Shown: positions 44,928-53,620 of the stretch, one piece after another
How positions within the stretch are numbered: position 1 is the first letter of the stretch
Layout: the number at the start of each line of letters is the position of its first letter
Origin: Pseudomonadota bacterium
GTDB taxonomy: Bacteria; Pseudomonadota; Gammaproteobacteria; Burkholderiales; Thiobacillaceae
Length of the DNA: 56,991 bases
Reading direction: 5' to 3'
Assembly: GCA_030653935.1 (NCBI GenBank)
Contig: JAURYL010000054.1
Location: 1-56,991, forward strand
Notes under the pieces: generated by a model
Databases searched by the model: none
Seen by the model: the letters and a program-made list of their open reading frames with translations, nothing else
Told to the model about the DNA's origin: nothing
Program-made: the position numbers and the translations under genes

Positions 44928-45292
44928 TGCCCAGCATTGCCCAACTGGCCATGGCCACCGGCTTCATCCTGATCCTGATCGGCTTCTATGGCGCTCTGAC
45001 CCAGCGCAACCTGCTGCGCATGATCGTCGCCTTCACCCTCTCCGGCACCGGGGTCAACATCGTCATCGTCGCCATCGGCTACATGCACGGCCGCACCGCG
45101 CCCATCCTCGATGCCACCGTAAACGCCGCCGATGCCGTCAGCCGCGTCATCGACCCGGTGCCGCAAGCACTGGTGCTCACCGCCATCGTCATCGGCCTCG
45201 GTGTGACCGCCTTGATGCTGGCCTACGCCCTCAAGCTGCATGAGCAGCGGCGCAGCCTCGATATCGCCAAGTTCACGGAACTCAAATGGTAA
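44924..45292 (+). CDS. MrpC/NuoK-like subunit (MbxG-like)
   Basis: A 122-residue protein with three membrane helices, homologous to NuoK of complex I and MrpC of antiporters. Visible are GFILILIGFYGALTQRNLLRM near the start, a helix with NIVIVAIGY, and DPVPQALVLTAIVIGLGVTA, the MrpC-type third helix (in NuoK the Glu-rich helices differ). It overlaps the previous gene by four bases and the next by seven. Confidence 0.93.
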   Translation: MMPSIAQLAMATGFILILIGFYGALTQRNLLRMIVAFTLSGTGVNIVIVAIGYMHGRTAPILDATVNAADAVSRVIDPVPQALVLTAIVIGLGVTALMLAYALKLHEQRRSLDIAKFTELKW

Positions 45293-48200
45293 GCCCCCTC
45301 TATCTCATCGTGCTGGCGCTGGCCGCCGCTTTCCTGCTCGGGCTGCTGAATCCGGAACGGCGCGGCAGAGCCTACGCGGTCACGCTCGTGGCGCTCGCCG
45401 GCATGACCTTGATCTCGGCCGACTGGCTCTGGGCCTTCACCATGGAAGGCATCGACCCGGTGGACGTCTACACCGCCGGCGCCGAGCCGCCGTTCGCCAT
45501 CAACCTGCGCATGGGGCTGGCGGAAGCCGCGCTGACCCTGCTGGTGAACCTGACCGGCCTGCTCTCGGCGCTCTATCTGAAGGACGTCCTGCTGGCCGGA
45601 GGGCGGCGCACCATGGCCGTGCTGCTGATCTCCGTGATGGCGCTGGTCGGCATCATCCTCACCCGCGACCTGTTCAACCTGTTCGTGTTCTTCGAACTCG
45701 TGGTCATTTCCAGCGCCGGCCTGGTGCTGCTTGCCAACGACAAGGACGGCGGGCCGGCGAGTGGGTTATCACTCAGCGCCGGCTTCAAATACCTGATCGT
45801 CTCGCAATTCATTTCCGCGTTCCTGCTGCTCGGCATCATCTTCGCCTACCACGCCACCGGCACCCTCAACATCGACGGCATGGCCAATGCCTCGCTGGGG
45901 CTGGCGACCGGCGGCACGATTGCCTTCTTCCTGATGTTCATGGCCATCGTCGCCGAGTTGAAGCCCTTCCCGGCCAACGGCTGGGCGCTCGACATCTACG
46001 AATCGGCGCATCCCGCCTTCTCCGCCATTTTCTCCGCCGCCACCGGCGCCGCCGCGCTCTATGCGGTGGACAAGCTGCTGCTGATCGGCGGCGCCGAATG
46101 GTTGCCCATAGCGACCGGCATCGGCATCGTCACCTTCATCGCCGCCAACCTGTTCGCCCTGCCGCAGACCCATGACCGCCGCCTGCTCGGCTATTCCTCC
46201 ATCGCCCAGACCGGGCTGGTGCTGGTGGTCCTGGGCCAGCGCGATCTCCTCGGCGACAGCACCCCCTTCATCGCCTTCGGCCTGTTGATCTCCCACGCCG
46301 TCGCCAAGGCCGGGCTGTTCTGGCTCTCCGGCCTGCTGAAAAACCGGCAACTGGCGGACTGGGCCGCCCTGCGCCAGCGCCCACTGCTGGTCTTCGCCTT
46401 CGTCACCTTCACCGCCATGCTCACCGGCCTGCCGCCCTTCCCCGGCTTCTACGCCAAGTGGGAACTGGTGCATCAACTGGCCGGCGCGGGCCAATTCACG
46501 CTGCTGGGCTTGATTTTGCTTGGCGCGCTGATCGAGGCCGGCTACCTGTTCCGCTGGTTCGGCTACCTCATGAAGCGGGAAGCGCCCGTCGAGACCGTCC
46601 CCTGCACGGGCCACAAGGTCGGCCCCGTGCTCGTCGCCGTCGCCGCCGGCTGGGCGCTGGCTTATCTCTGGGGTGATCTCGCCGGCGGCCTGTTCGGCCG
46701 CGACAACCTGCTCCTGGCCCTGCCGCTGCTGTTCGCGCTGAGCTTCCTGCTGCTCGACTGGCTGCCCGCCTGGATCAAGAACAGCCTGGCCATCGCCGGC
46801 ATGGTGGCCTTCTTCCTGCTCACCTGGGGCGAATACGACCCGCTGCGGCTGATCTTCGCCATCATCTTCCTCATCGGCGGCGCCCTGACCCTGCTCGCCA
46901 GTTATTCCGTCCACGGCCGGCGCATCGGCTTCTACCCGGCGGCGATGCTGATGTACGCCGGGATGGTGATGCTGATCCGCGCCACCACCTCGTTCGACTT
47001 CTTCGCCGCCTGGGAACTGCTCACCGTCGGTTCCTATTTCCTGATCCTGCGCGGCAAGCATTCCGAACCCCATGCCCTGTCCTACATCCTGTTCTCGCTC
47101 GGTGGCGCTTTCCTGATCCTGGCCGGTTTCGCACTCGCGGCGGCTGGCGCGCCTCAGTTCGACCTTGCGTCCCTGGCGCAGGTGGCGGCACCGGCCGCGC
47201 CCTGGGTGTTCGTGCTGCTGGCGGTCGGTTTCATGACCAAGACCGCCGCCATCGGCCTGCACATCTGGCTGCCCGGCGCCCACGCCGAGGCGGAAACCGA
47301 CGTCTCGCCGATGGTCTCGGGCATCCTGCTCAAGGCCGGGCTGTACGGGATGATGGTGCTGCTGCTGGCGATGGGCAAACAACAACTGTATGGCGTCGAA
47401 CTGACCCATGTCCTGCTCTGGATCGCCGCCCTGACCGCGCTGATCGGCAACCTGATGGCTGTGTTCCAGGAAGACGCCAAGCGCCTGCTGGCCTACTCCT
47501 CCATCGGCCAGATGGGCTATGCCCTGTTCGGCCTGGCGCTGATGAACCATCTGGGCTGGCTGATGGCGCTGGTGTTCGTCATCAACCACTACATCTACAA
47601 ATCGATGCTGTTCCTGGCCGTGGGCGGTGTCGCCAAACGCACCGGCACCCGCGAGATGTACAAGATGGGCGGCCTGATCCGGCTGATGCCGCTATCCTTC
47701 ATCGCGGTGCTGATCGGCATCATCGCCGTCTCGGGCGTGCCGCCGCTGTCCGGCTTCGGTGGTCGCTGGGTGTTCTACAACGCCATCATGTCGGCCGAAT
47801 ACCGTCTGCCCATGGTGGTGTTGTTCATGGCCGGCCCCATCGCCTTCCTCTATCTGTTCCGGCTGATCTACACCATCTTCCTCGGCCAGTTGAAGGATGA
47901 ACTGCGGCGGGTGAAGGAAGCGCCGTTCTGGATCGTCCTGCCGCAGATGATCTATGTCGCCCTGCTGCTGGTGTTCGCCGTGGTCCCCGGCCTGGCCCTG
48001 CGCCACGTCGACGCCTATCTCAACCAGTTCTTCCCGGAAGGCGGCCTGCACTGGGGTGGCGGCACGATCATCAGCGATTACGGCTACTGGAACCCGGTCG
48101 CCATCATGATCATCGTCGGCGTGATCTTCACCACCGTGTTCGCCCTGCTGCTGATCGTGAACCGCAAGGCCCAGATGGTGAAGCAGTTCAACATCGTGTT

Positions 48201-48441
48201 TTCCGCCGAACGTCCGTTCCGCCCGGAGACCACCCATTACGCCTGGAATTTCTACGCCCCCTACCGCAAGGCGATGGGCTTCCTGACCCAGCCCTTCGTC
48301 ACCCGTTTCTGGGACACCCTGGCTGACCTGCTGCACACCGCCGGCGACCTCGGGCGGCGGCTCTATGACGGCAACGGCCAGAGTTACGGCTTCCACTTCC
48401 TGGCTTTCGTCGTCATCGTTTTCTTCGTGGGAGGGATCTGA
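45286..48441 (+). CDS. Fused double antiporter-like subunit (MrpD/NuoL + MrpD/NuoM type)
   Basis: A 1051-residue chain with two complete antiporter-like modules, about 1-500 and 520-1000, then a C-terminal extension. Module 1 has Glu137 (FVFFELVVIS) and Lys226 in AELKPFPANGWALDIYESAH, an unusual variant of the Lys-helix. Module 2 has the standard Glu577 (FAAWELLTVGSY), Lys652 (MTKTAAIGLHIWLPGAHAEA) and Lys683 (ILLKAGLYGM). Such Glu/Lys pairs carry ions in complex I and Mrp. MBS/Mbx has two separate MrpD-like subunits (H' and H) at this place; here they are joined. The last roughly 60 residues (from KQFNIVFSAERPFRPETTHY) are soluble and may bridge to the next subunits. Confidence 0.93.
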   Translation: MVSPLYLIVLALAAAFLLGLLNPERRGRAYAVTLVALAGMTLISADWLWAFTMEGIDPVDVYTAGAEPPFAINLRMGLAEAALTLLVNLTGLLSALYLKDVLLAGGRRTMAVLLISVMALVGIILTRDLFNLFVFFELVVISSAGLVLLANDKDGGPASGLSLSAGFKYLIVSQFISAFLLLGIIFAYHATGTLNIDGMANASLGLATGGTIAFFLMFMAIVAELKPFPANGWALDIYESAHPAFSAIFSAATGAAALYAVDKLLLIGGAEWLPIATGIGIVTFIAANLFALPQTHDRRLLGYSSIAQTGLVLVVLGQRDLLGDSTPFIAFGLLISHAVAKAGLFWLSGLLKNRQLADWAALRQRPLLVFAFVTFTAMLTGLPPFPGFYAKWELVHQLAGAGQFTLLGLILLGALIEAGYLFRWFGYLMKREAPVETVPCTGHKVGPVLVAVAAGWALAYLWGDLAGGLFGRDNLLLALPLLFALSFLLLDWLPAWIKNSLAIAGMVAFFLLTWGEYDPLRLIFAIIFLIGGALTLLASYSVHGRRIGFYPAAMLMYAGMVMLIRATTSFDFFAAWELLTVGSYFLILRGKHSEPHALSYILFSLGGAFLILAGFALAAAGAPQFDLASLAQVAAPAAPWVFVLLAVGFMTKTAAIGLHIWLPGAHAEAETDVSPMVSGILLKAGLYGMMVLLLAMGKQQLYGVELTHVLLWIAALTALIGNLMAVFQEDAKRLLAYSSIGQMGYALFGLALMNHLGWLMALVFVINHYIYKSMLFLAVGGVAKRTGTREMYKMGGLIRLMPLSFIAVLIGIIAVSGVPPLSGFGGRWVFYNAIMSAEYRLPMVVLFMAGPIAFLYLFRLIYTIFLGQLKDELRRVKEAPFWIVLPQMIYVALLLVFAVVPGLALRHVDAYLNQFFPEGGLHWGGGTIISDYGYWNPVAIMIIVGVIFTTVFALLLIVNRKAQMVKQFNIVFSAERPFRPETTHYAWNFYAPYRKAMGFLTQPFVTRFWDTLADLLHTAGDLGRRLYDGNGQSYGFHFLAFVVIVFFVGGI

Positions 48442-48443
48442 GC

Positions 48444-49349
48444 ATGGATTTCGAGTGGATCAAGATTCCCTATGCCCTGCTCACGCTGTTCATCGTCGTC
48501 AACTTCGGCATGCTGCTGGGCGCCTTCATCCAGAAGATCGGCGCCCGGGTGGGCCGCCGCCACGGCATTCCGATCTGGCAGAACTATGCCGACCTGATCA
48601 AGAACTTCGGTCTGCGCACCTCCATCACCCACGGCGTGATGTTCTACCTGGGCCCGGTGTTCCGCCTCACCGGCGGTATTGGCCTGTTGCTGTTCGTGCC
48701 GACCATCTACGGCTCGGAGATGTTCTCCAACCTGTCGTTCTCGGGCGATCTGATCCTGGCGCTGTACTTCGTGTTCTTCGGCACCCTGGGCATGGCGCTC
48801 GGCGCCGGCGAGAGCGGCCACCCGCACGCGGCCATCGGCATCAGCCGCGGTCTGTCGCAGGTGAGCATGGCCGAACTACCCTTCGCTCTGGCCGTGTTCG
48901 CGGTGGCCTTGCAGTACCAGACCCTTTCCGTGACCGACATCGTCGCCGCGCAACAGGGTGGCATCGCAAATTGGACGCTGTTCACCAACCCGGTGGCGGT
49001 GGCGGCGGCGATGCTCGGCTTCCTCGGCTCGATGATGCGCCCACCCTTCGACGTGGTGATCGCGCCGCAGGAGATCCCCATCGGCCCGCCCACCGAGTAC
49101 CACTCCTCCTACCTGGCCCTGATGCAGACCAACCGTGCGATCTTCCCCATCGCCAAGATCGTCATCTACATGAATCTGTTCTTCGGTGGCGCCGCGAGTT
49201 GGCCGGTGTTCTTCCTCAAGGTGTTCCTGATCTACATGGTCTCGGTGATCGTCGGCGTGGTCTTCCCGCGCTTCCGCGTCGAGCAGTCGATCCGCTGGTT
49301 CCTGGTCTGGGCGGTACCGCTGGGCGTTCTTTCCATCGTGTTGGTGTGA
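48444..49349 (+). CDS. NuoH/MbhM-like membrane anchor subunit
   Basis: A 301-residue protein with about eight membrane helices, homologous to complex I NuoH and hydrogenase MbhM/HycD. The loop AFIQKIGARVGRRHGIPIWQ matches the NuoH loop that meets the quinone cavity but lacks its exact consensus. Later motifs are GGIG, ESGHPHAAIGISRGLSQVSM, AELPFALAVF and RPPFDVVIAPQEIPIGPPTE. It begins three bases after the antiporter stop. It joins the ion-pumping arm to the redox subunits. Confidence 0.93.
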   Translation: MDFEWIKIPYALLTLFIVVNFGMLLGAFIQKIGARVGRRHGIPIWQNYADLIKNFGLRTSITHGVMFYLGPVFRLTGGIGLLLFVPTIYGSEMFSNLSFSGDLILALYFVFFGTLGMALGAGESGHPHAAIGISRGLSQVSMAELPFALAVFAVALQYQTLSVTDIVAAQQGGIANWTLFTNPVAVAAAMLGFLGSMMRPPFDVVIAPQEIPIGPPTEYHSSYLALMQTNRAIFPIAKIVIYMNLFFGGAASWPVFFLKVFLIYMVSVIVGVVFPRFRVEQSIRWFLVWAVPLGVLSIVLV

Positions 49350-49365
49350 GTGTTGGCAAATCAAG

Positions 49366-50007
49366 ATGAAACCTGAACTTCTGAAACGCATGGTCAAGGG
49401 CCCCGACGGCGTCGAGTTCGAGGTCGAGCCGATGCGCGACTATTACTGCGACGCCCCGCCCACGGTGCAGCACGGCGCTTACATCAAGATCGTCGAGGAC
49501 TTCTTCAACTGGGCGCGAGCCGAATCGTTGTGGATACTCGGCTTCGGCACCGGCTGCGGCGCCATCGAGATGCGGCCGCTGATGACGCCGCGCTTCGATG
49601 CCTACCGCTACGGCATCCAGTGGCGCCCCACCCCGCGCCAGGCCAACCTGCTGGTGATCTCCGGTTATTTGTCCACCAAGACCCTGAAGCGTGCCATTCG
49701 CGCCTACGAGCAGATGCAGAGCCCGAAATACGTGGTGGGCCTCGGCTCCTGCACCATCAACGGCGGCATGTACTGGGATTCCTACAACACCATCAAATGC
49801 CTGGACCAGTACATGCCGGTGGACCTCTACATCACCGGCTGCATGCCCCGCCCCGAAGCCCTGCTGGCCGGCTTCGAGGACCTGAAGAAACTGATCCGGG
49901 CCGGCAAGGCCGAGGGCGCCAACCAGTACGCGGAACGCTTCGATTGGTACAAGGCCAACCAGAAGCAGGTCATCCACGACTGGGACATGCCGGACTACAA
50001 CTGGTGA
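49366..50007 (+). CDS. NuoB/MbhJ-like [4Fe-4S] subunit, N2 ligand missing
   Basis: This 213-residue homologue of NuoB carries the cluster next to the active site in complex I-type enzymes. Three ligands are visible: Cys64 (GTGCGAIE), Cys129 (GLGSCTINGGMY) and Cys159 (ITGCMPRPEA). The partner of Cys64 is Gly65; in NuoB this is CCAIE and in hydrogenases CNGCDIE, so the cysteine directly before xIE is absent. The codons are TGC GGC. A further Cys28 (DYYCDAPP) is near the N-terminus. Spacing to the following gene is large (91 bases) because of an inverted repeat. Confidence 0.92.
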   Translation: MKPELLKRMVKGPDGVEFEVEPMRDYYCDAPPTVQHGAYIKIVEDFFNWARAESLWILGFGTGCGAIEMRPLMTPRFDAYRYGIQWRPTPRQANLLVISGYLSTKTLKRAIRAYEQMQSPKYVVGLGSCTINGGMYWDSYNTIKCLDQYMPVDLYITGCMPRPEALLAGFEDLKKLIRAGKAEGANQYAERFDWYKANQKQVIHDWDMPDYNW

Positions 50008-50025
50008 TTGCCATGGCAACGATCC

Positions 50026-50092
50026 GTAGGGTGCGCCGTGCGCACCATTCCAAACCAGCAACCGAGGCATTGGTGCGCACGGCGCACCCTAC
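50026..50092. repeat. Inverted repeat, perfect 22-bp arms
   Basis: GTAGGGTGCGCCGTGCGCAC plus CA (50,026-50,047) is exactly complementary to 50,071-50,092, around a 23-base loop. It fills the gap between the nuoB-like and nuoC-like genes in an operon whose other genes overlap or nearly touch. This GTAGGGTGCGCCGTGCGCAC motif is a familiar intergenic repeat in proteobacteria. Confidence 0.92.
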
Positions 50093-50098
50093 AAAGCA

Positions 50099-50647
50099 AT
50101 GACCATGCATGCGCTTTATGACCGGCTAAAAGCCCTCTTCCCCCTCGGCGAACTGACCGAGCAGCGAGCCAATCTGGCTTTCGCCACGCTGCCGGTGGAA
50201 TACCTGCGGCCCGCCCTGCTGCATCTACGCGACCAGGAGGGCTATACCCATCTGGTACTGCTGACGGCGGTGGACTGGCTGGAGGATGGCCAGGAAAACT
50301 GCCAATTCCAGCTCACCTACCTGCTCAACAACCGCGCCGAGAATCTGGACATTGGCCTGCGCGTCATGCTGCCCCGGGAGGGCACCACCATGGCCAGCAT
50401 CCACGACCTCTGGCCGACGGCGGCCACGTATCAACGCGAGCTGCGGGAGATGTTCGGCATCGACTTCCCCGACAGCCCCGGCGTCTACGAGGAATTCATC
50501 CTCGAAGGCTGGAACGACATCCCGCCCTACCGGCGCGACTTCGACACCCTGAAATACGCCAACGACAGCTACGCCCAGCGCGCCGGGCGGGAAACCCGCG
50601 ACCCGGAGACGCACATGAAAGAACAACTCTATCCGGGCAAATCCTGA
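50099..50647 (+). CDS. NuoC/MbhK-like subunit
   Basis: A 182-residue soluble protein of the 30-kDa complex I subunit family. It shows LLTAVDWLED (the TxxDW-type strand), RVMLPREG, LWPTAATYQRELREMFGI (family signature ERExxDmfGI) and the end NDIPPYRRDF. It has no cofactor. It holds the large subunit in place. Start ATG 50,099 or ATG 50,105; both lie just after the hairpin. One base separates it from the next gene. Confidence 0.93.
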   Translation: MTMHALYDRLKALFPLGELTEQRANLAFATLPVEYLRPALLHLRDQEGYTHLVLLTAVDWLEDGQENCQFQLTYLLNNRAENLDIGLRVMLPREGTTMASIHDLWPTAATYQRELREMFGIDFPDSPGVYEEFILEGWNDIPPYRRDFDTLKYANDSYAQRAGRETRDPETHMKEQLYPGKS

Positions 50648-50648
50648 C

Positions 50649-51824
50649 ATGGCGTATACCCCCGACCGTTCCCAATACCCGGCCAGGAAGGCCGACGGCA
50701 GCCTGGACATCGACCTGACTTCGGGCAAGTTCCTGAAGCTCTGGCAAGGCCCCAATCACCCCGGCATCACCGGCAACATGTCGGTGGAACTCACCGTCTG
50801 CGGCGATGAAGTGGTGGAAGGCAAGGTTCACGTCGGCTACCTGCATCGCGGCTTCGAGAAGCTGATGGAGCGACGCACCTTCATCCAGTGCTTCCCCATC
50901 GTCTGCCGCATCTGCGTGCCGGAACCGGATTTCAACGAATACTGCTACGCGGCGGCCGTGGAAGAACTGGCCGGCATCGAGGCGCCGGAGCGGGCCAACT
51001 GGATTCGCGCCCTGATCCTGGAAATGGGCCGCATCAACAGCTATCTGATGTACCTGGGCGGCCAGTCCGGCGCCCTTGGCCAGGGTGTCATCGGCCAGTG
51101 GACCACTTATGCCCGCGACCTGATGCTGGACCGCTTCGAGGAGATGACCGGCGCCCGCATTTACCACATGTTCATCATGCCCGGCGGCGTCCGCGATACC
51201 CTCCCGGACGGTTTCGAGGGGCGCATGGAAGAAACCCTGAAGGAAATCGAGCGCACCCTGAAGGACGTGTGGGACGTGATGTTCTGCAACGCCGTGTTCA
51301 AGAAGCGCACCGTCGGCATGGGCGTCATCGACCCCGCCTGGCTGGATGCCTACGGCGTCACCGGCCCCAGCGCCCGCGCCGCCGGGGTGGCCAAGGATGT
51401 GCGCCGCGACGCGCCCTATCTGGTCTATCCCGAGCTCGATTTCGAGCCGGTGATCGGCCATGACTCCGACATCTACACCCGCGCCGACGTGCGCCGCCGC
51501 GACCTGCTGATGTCCGTCGACCTGATCCGCCAGATCCTCGCCAAAATGCCGAAGGACGGCCCGATCATGGCCCCGATGCCGAGCATGCTGCACTGGAAGA
51601 TTCCGCGCGGCGAAACCTATATCCGCGGCGAATGTTCGCGCGGCGAATACGGCTACTACCTGGTCACCGACGGCTCTGGCTACCCGCGCCGGGTCAACGT
51701 GCGCGGCCCCTCCTACACCCACGCCATGGCCCTGCTGGAACGAATGATCGTCAACATCAACATTTCCGACGTGGCCTCGCTGATGGTGTCGCTACACACC
51801 TATCCGCCGGAGATTGAAAGATGA
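50649..51824 (+). CDS. NuoD/MbxL-like large subunit without NiFe site
   Basis: This 391-residue protein aligns to NuoD: GPNHPG, HVGYLHRGFEKLMERRTFIQ, AVEELAGIEAPERANWIR, RGECSRGEYGYYLVTDGSG. It keeps one CxxC (Cys86-Cys89, VCRIC) where hydrogenases have their first pair and NuoD has DRLD. At the C-terminus, where hydrogenases have DPCxxC, it reads SDVASLMVSLHTYPPE, so no nickel can be held. The second His of the NuoD HPxxHG (Thr41) and the quinone-site Tyr after DRLD (Val90) are also absent. This pattern fits MBS/Mbx large subunits. It overlaps the next gene by four bases. Confidence 0.93.
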   Translation: MAYTPDRSQYPARKADGSLDIDLTSGKFLKLWQGPNHPGITGNMSVELTVCGDEVVEGKVHVGYLHRGFEKLMERRTFIQCFPIVCRICVPEPDFNEYCYAAAVEELAGIEAPERANWIRALILEMGRINSYLMYLGGQSGALGQGVIGQWTTYARDLMLDRFEEMTGARIYHMFIMPGGVRDTLPDGFEGRMEETLKEIERTLKDVWDVMFCNAVFKKRTVGMGVIDPAWLDAYGVTGPSARAAGVAKDVRRDAPYLVYPELDFEPVIGHDSDIYTRADVRRRDLLMSVDLIRQILAKMPKDGPIMAPMPSMLHWKIPRGETYIRGECSRGEYGYYLVTDGSGYPRRVNVRGPSYTHAMALLERMIVNINISDVASLMVSLHTYPPEIER

Positions 51825-53620
51825 GCGTGCGAGACATCCTCTCCCCCTTCACCGCCTGGAAGCACCTATTCCGCGACCCGGTCAGCATCGAAGACCCGCT
51901 CAACCGGCAGGCGGCGCCGCGCTATCGCGGCTTCCACCAGAACGACATGGAAAAGTGCATCGGTTGCGGCACGTGCGAAACCATCTGCCAGAACGGCGCC
52001 ATCGACATGCTGCCGGTGGCGGGCATCGAAACCAAGCAGGGTGATTCCGGCCTGCGCCCGCGCATCGACTACGGCCGCTGCTGCTGGTGCGCCCTGTGCG
52101 TCGATGTCTGCATGACCCAATCGCTCACCATGTCCAACGCCTACACCTGGGTGGAGAGCGATCCCGACGCCTTCCGCTTCACCCCGGGCGTGGACAAGAA
52201 AGCCTGGGACCAGACCGAACTGGGCTACCAGCGGCCGGACAACCACCGCCTGACCGGCGCCATCCGCGCCGACATGGGCGAAATGGCGCCCGAGGTGCGC
52301 ATCGACAACTTCCAGGAAATCGTCAACGGCTACACGATCGAGCAGGCCATCCTGGAGGCGGATCGTTGTGTGGCCTGCGGCCTGTGCGTCGCCACCTGCC
52401 CCACCCACATGGCGATCCCGCAGTACATCGCCGCGGTGCGCGACGGCGACTACGAGCGCGGCCTGAAGCTGCTCTACGAGACCAACCCCTTCTCCCAGGT
52501 GTGCGGCCGCGTCTGCACCCACAAGTGCGAGGATGCCTGCGCCGCGCGGCACGAGGGCGACCCGATTGCAATTCGTTGGCTCAAGCGCCACATCACCGAT
52601 CAGGTGCCGTTCGAGCGCTACCGCGACATCGTCGGCGACCCCGCCCCGGCCACCGGCAAGAAAGTCGCCATCATCGGCGCCGGCCCGGCGGGCCTGACCG
52701 CCGCCTTCGACCTGGCACGCATGGGCCACGCGGTCACGGTGTTCGAGGCCAAAGCCGCCGCCGGCGGCATGACCCGCTACGGCATCCCGGAATACCGCCT
52801 GCCCTACGAAGCACTGGACCGCGATGTCGCGCTGATCGTCTCCATGGGGGTCGAGGTCCACTACAACACCTGCATCGGCCTCGACCATTCCATGGACGAC
52901 CTGCGCCAGCAATATGACGCGGTACTGCTGGCCATCGGCCTGCAACAGGGCCGGCAAACCCGCATCCCCCACTCCGACCACGAAAAGGTCTACCGCGCCA
53001 TCGACCTGCTGCACAAGATCACCGCCGGCGAGCCGTTCGAGTTGCCGCATTGCGCCGTGGTGATCGGCGGCGGCAACGTCGCCATGGACATCGCCCGCTC
53101 CCTCGCCCGCATGCAGAAACAGCAATACGGCCAGGTGGATGTGGTGGTCACCGCCCTGGAAGAGCAACAACACTTCATGGCCGACCCGGACGAGATCAAG
53201 GAAGCCCTGGAAGAGGGCATCGTCATCCGCGACAACTGTGGCCCGCAAGGCTGCGAGATCGACGCCAGCGGCAAACTGGTCGGCCTGAAAACCTGGAAGG
53301 TGCTCTCCATCTTCGACCAGAACCGCCGTTTCGCCCCGGTCTATGACCCGGCGGGCGAGACCATCCACGCCTGCGACACGGTGATCGAGGCCATCGGCCA
53401 GTACGCCGATACCTCGCTGCTGGGCGATGCGCTGACGGAAATGCTCGAGTGGGATCGCGGCCGCATCAAGATCGACATCGACGGCAGCACTTCCGAGCCG
53501 TGGCTCTGGTCGGCGGGCGATTGCGTCGCCGGCCCCGACGTCGTGCATGCCGTGGCCGACGGCCACCGCGTCGCCGCCAGCATCCACGCGACGTTGACCC
53601 ATCAGGAGAAGACGACATGA
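51821..53620 (+). CDS. 8Fe ferredoxin-NAD(P)H flavoprotein fusion (NuoI + GltD/NfnL-like)
   Basis: A 599-residue fusion. The N-terminal NuoI/MbxN-like part has two [4Fe-4S] sites: Cys46-49-52-56 with Cys97, and Cys87-90-93-97 with Cys56. A third group, Cys183-186-189-193 (CVACGLCVATCP), leads into the DPYD_II/GltD-type cysteines 228, 232, 236 and 240 (QVCGRVCTHKCEDAC). The flavoprotein follows: FAD loop GAGPAG (286-291), NAD(P)H loop GGGNVAMDIARSLARM (416-431) and C-terminal FAD site SAGDCVAGPDVVHAVADG. The enzyme would pass electrons between NAD(P)H or ferredoxin and the membrane complex. The presence of a pyridine-nucleotide module joined to the NuoI-type subunit is the feature that departs from archaeal MBS. 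Confidence 0.93.
   Translation: MSVRDILSPFTAWKHLFRDPVSIEDPLNRQAAPRYRGFHQNDMEKCIGCGTCETICQNGAIDMLPVAGIETKQGDSGLRPRIDYGRCCWCALCVDVCMTQSLTMSNAYTWVESDPDAFRFTPGVDKKAWDQTELGYQRPDNHRLTGAIRADMGEMAPEVRIDNFQEIVNGYTIEQAILEADRCVACGLCVATCPTHMAIPQYIAAVRDGDYERGLKLLYETNPFSQVCGRVCTHKCEDACAARHEGDPIAIRWLKRHITDQVPFERYRDIVGDPAPATGKKVAIIGAGPAGLTAAFDLARMGHAVTVFEAKAAAGGMTRYGIPEYRLPYEALDRDVALIVSMGVEVHYNTCIGLDHSMDDLRQQYDAVLLAIGLQQGRQTRIPHSDHEKVYRAIDLLHKITAGEPFELPHCAVVIGGGNVAMDIARSLARMQKQQYGQVDVVVTALEEQQHFMADPDEIKEALEEGIVIRDNCGPQGCEIDASGKLVGLKTWKVLSIFDQNRRFAPVYDPAGETIHACDTVIEAIGQYADTSLLGDALTEMLEWDRGRIKIDIDGSTSEPWLWSAGDCVAGPDVVHAVADGHRVAASIHATLTHQEKTT

Noticed and set aside
45769-47589. 606-codon open frame on the minus strand
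   Set aside because: Antisense to the double antiporter gene; the composition (very high Gln, Gly, Glu) is that of a shadow frame.
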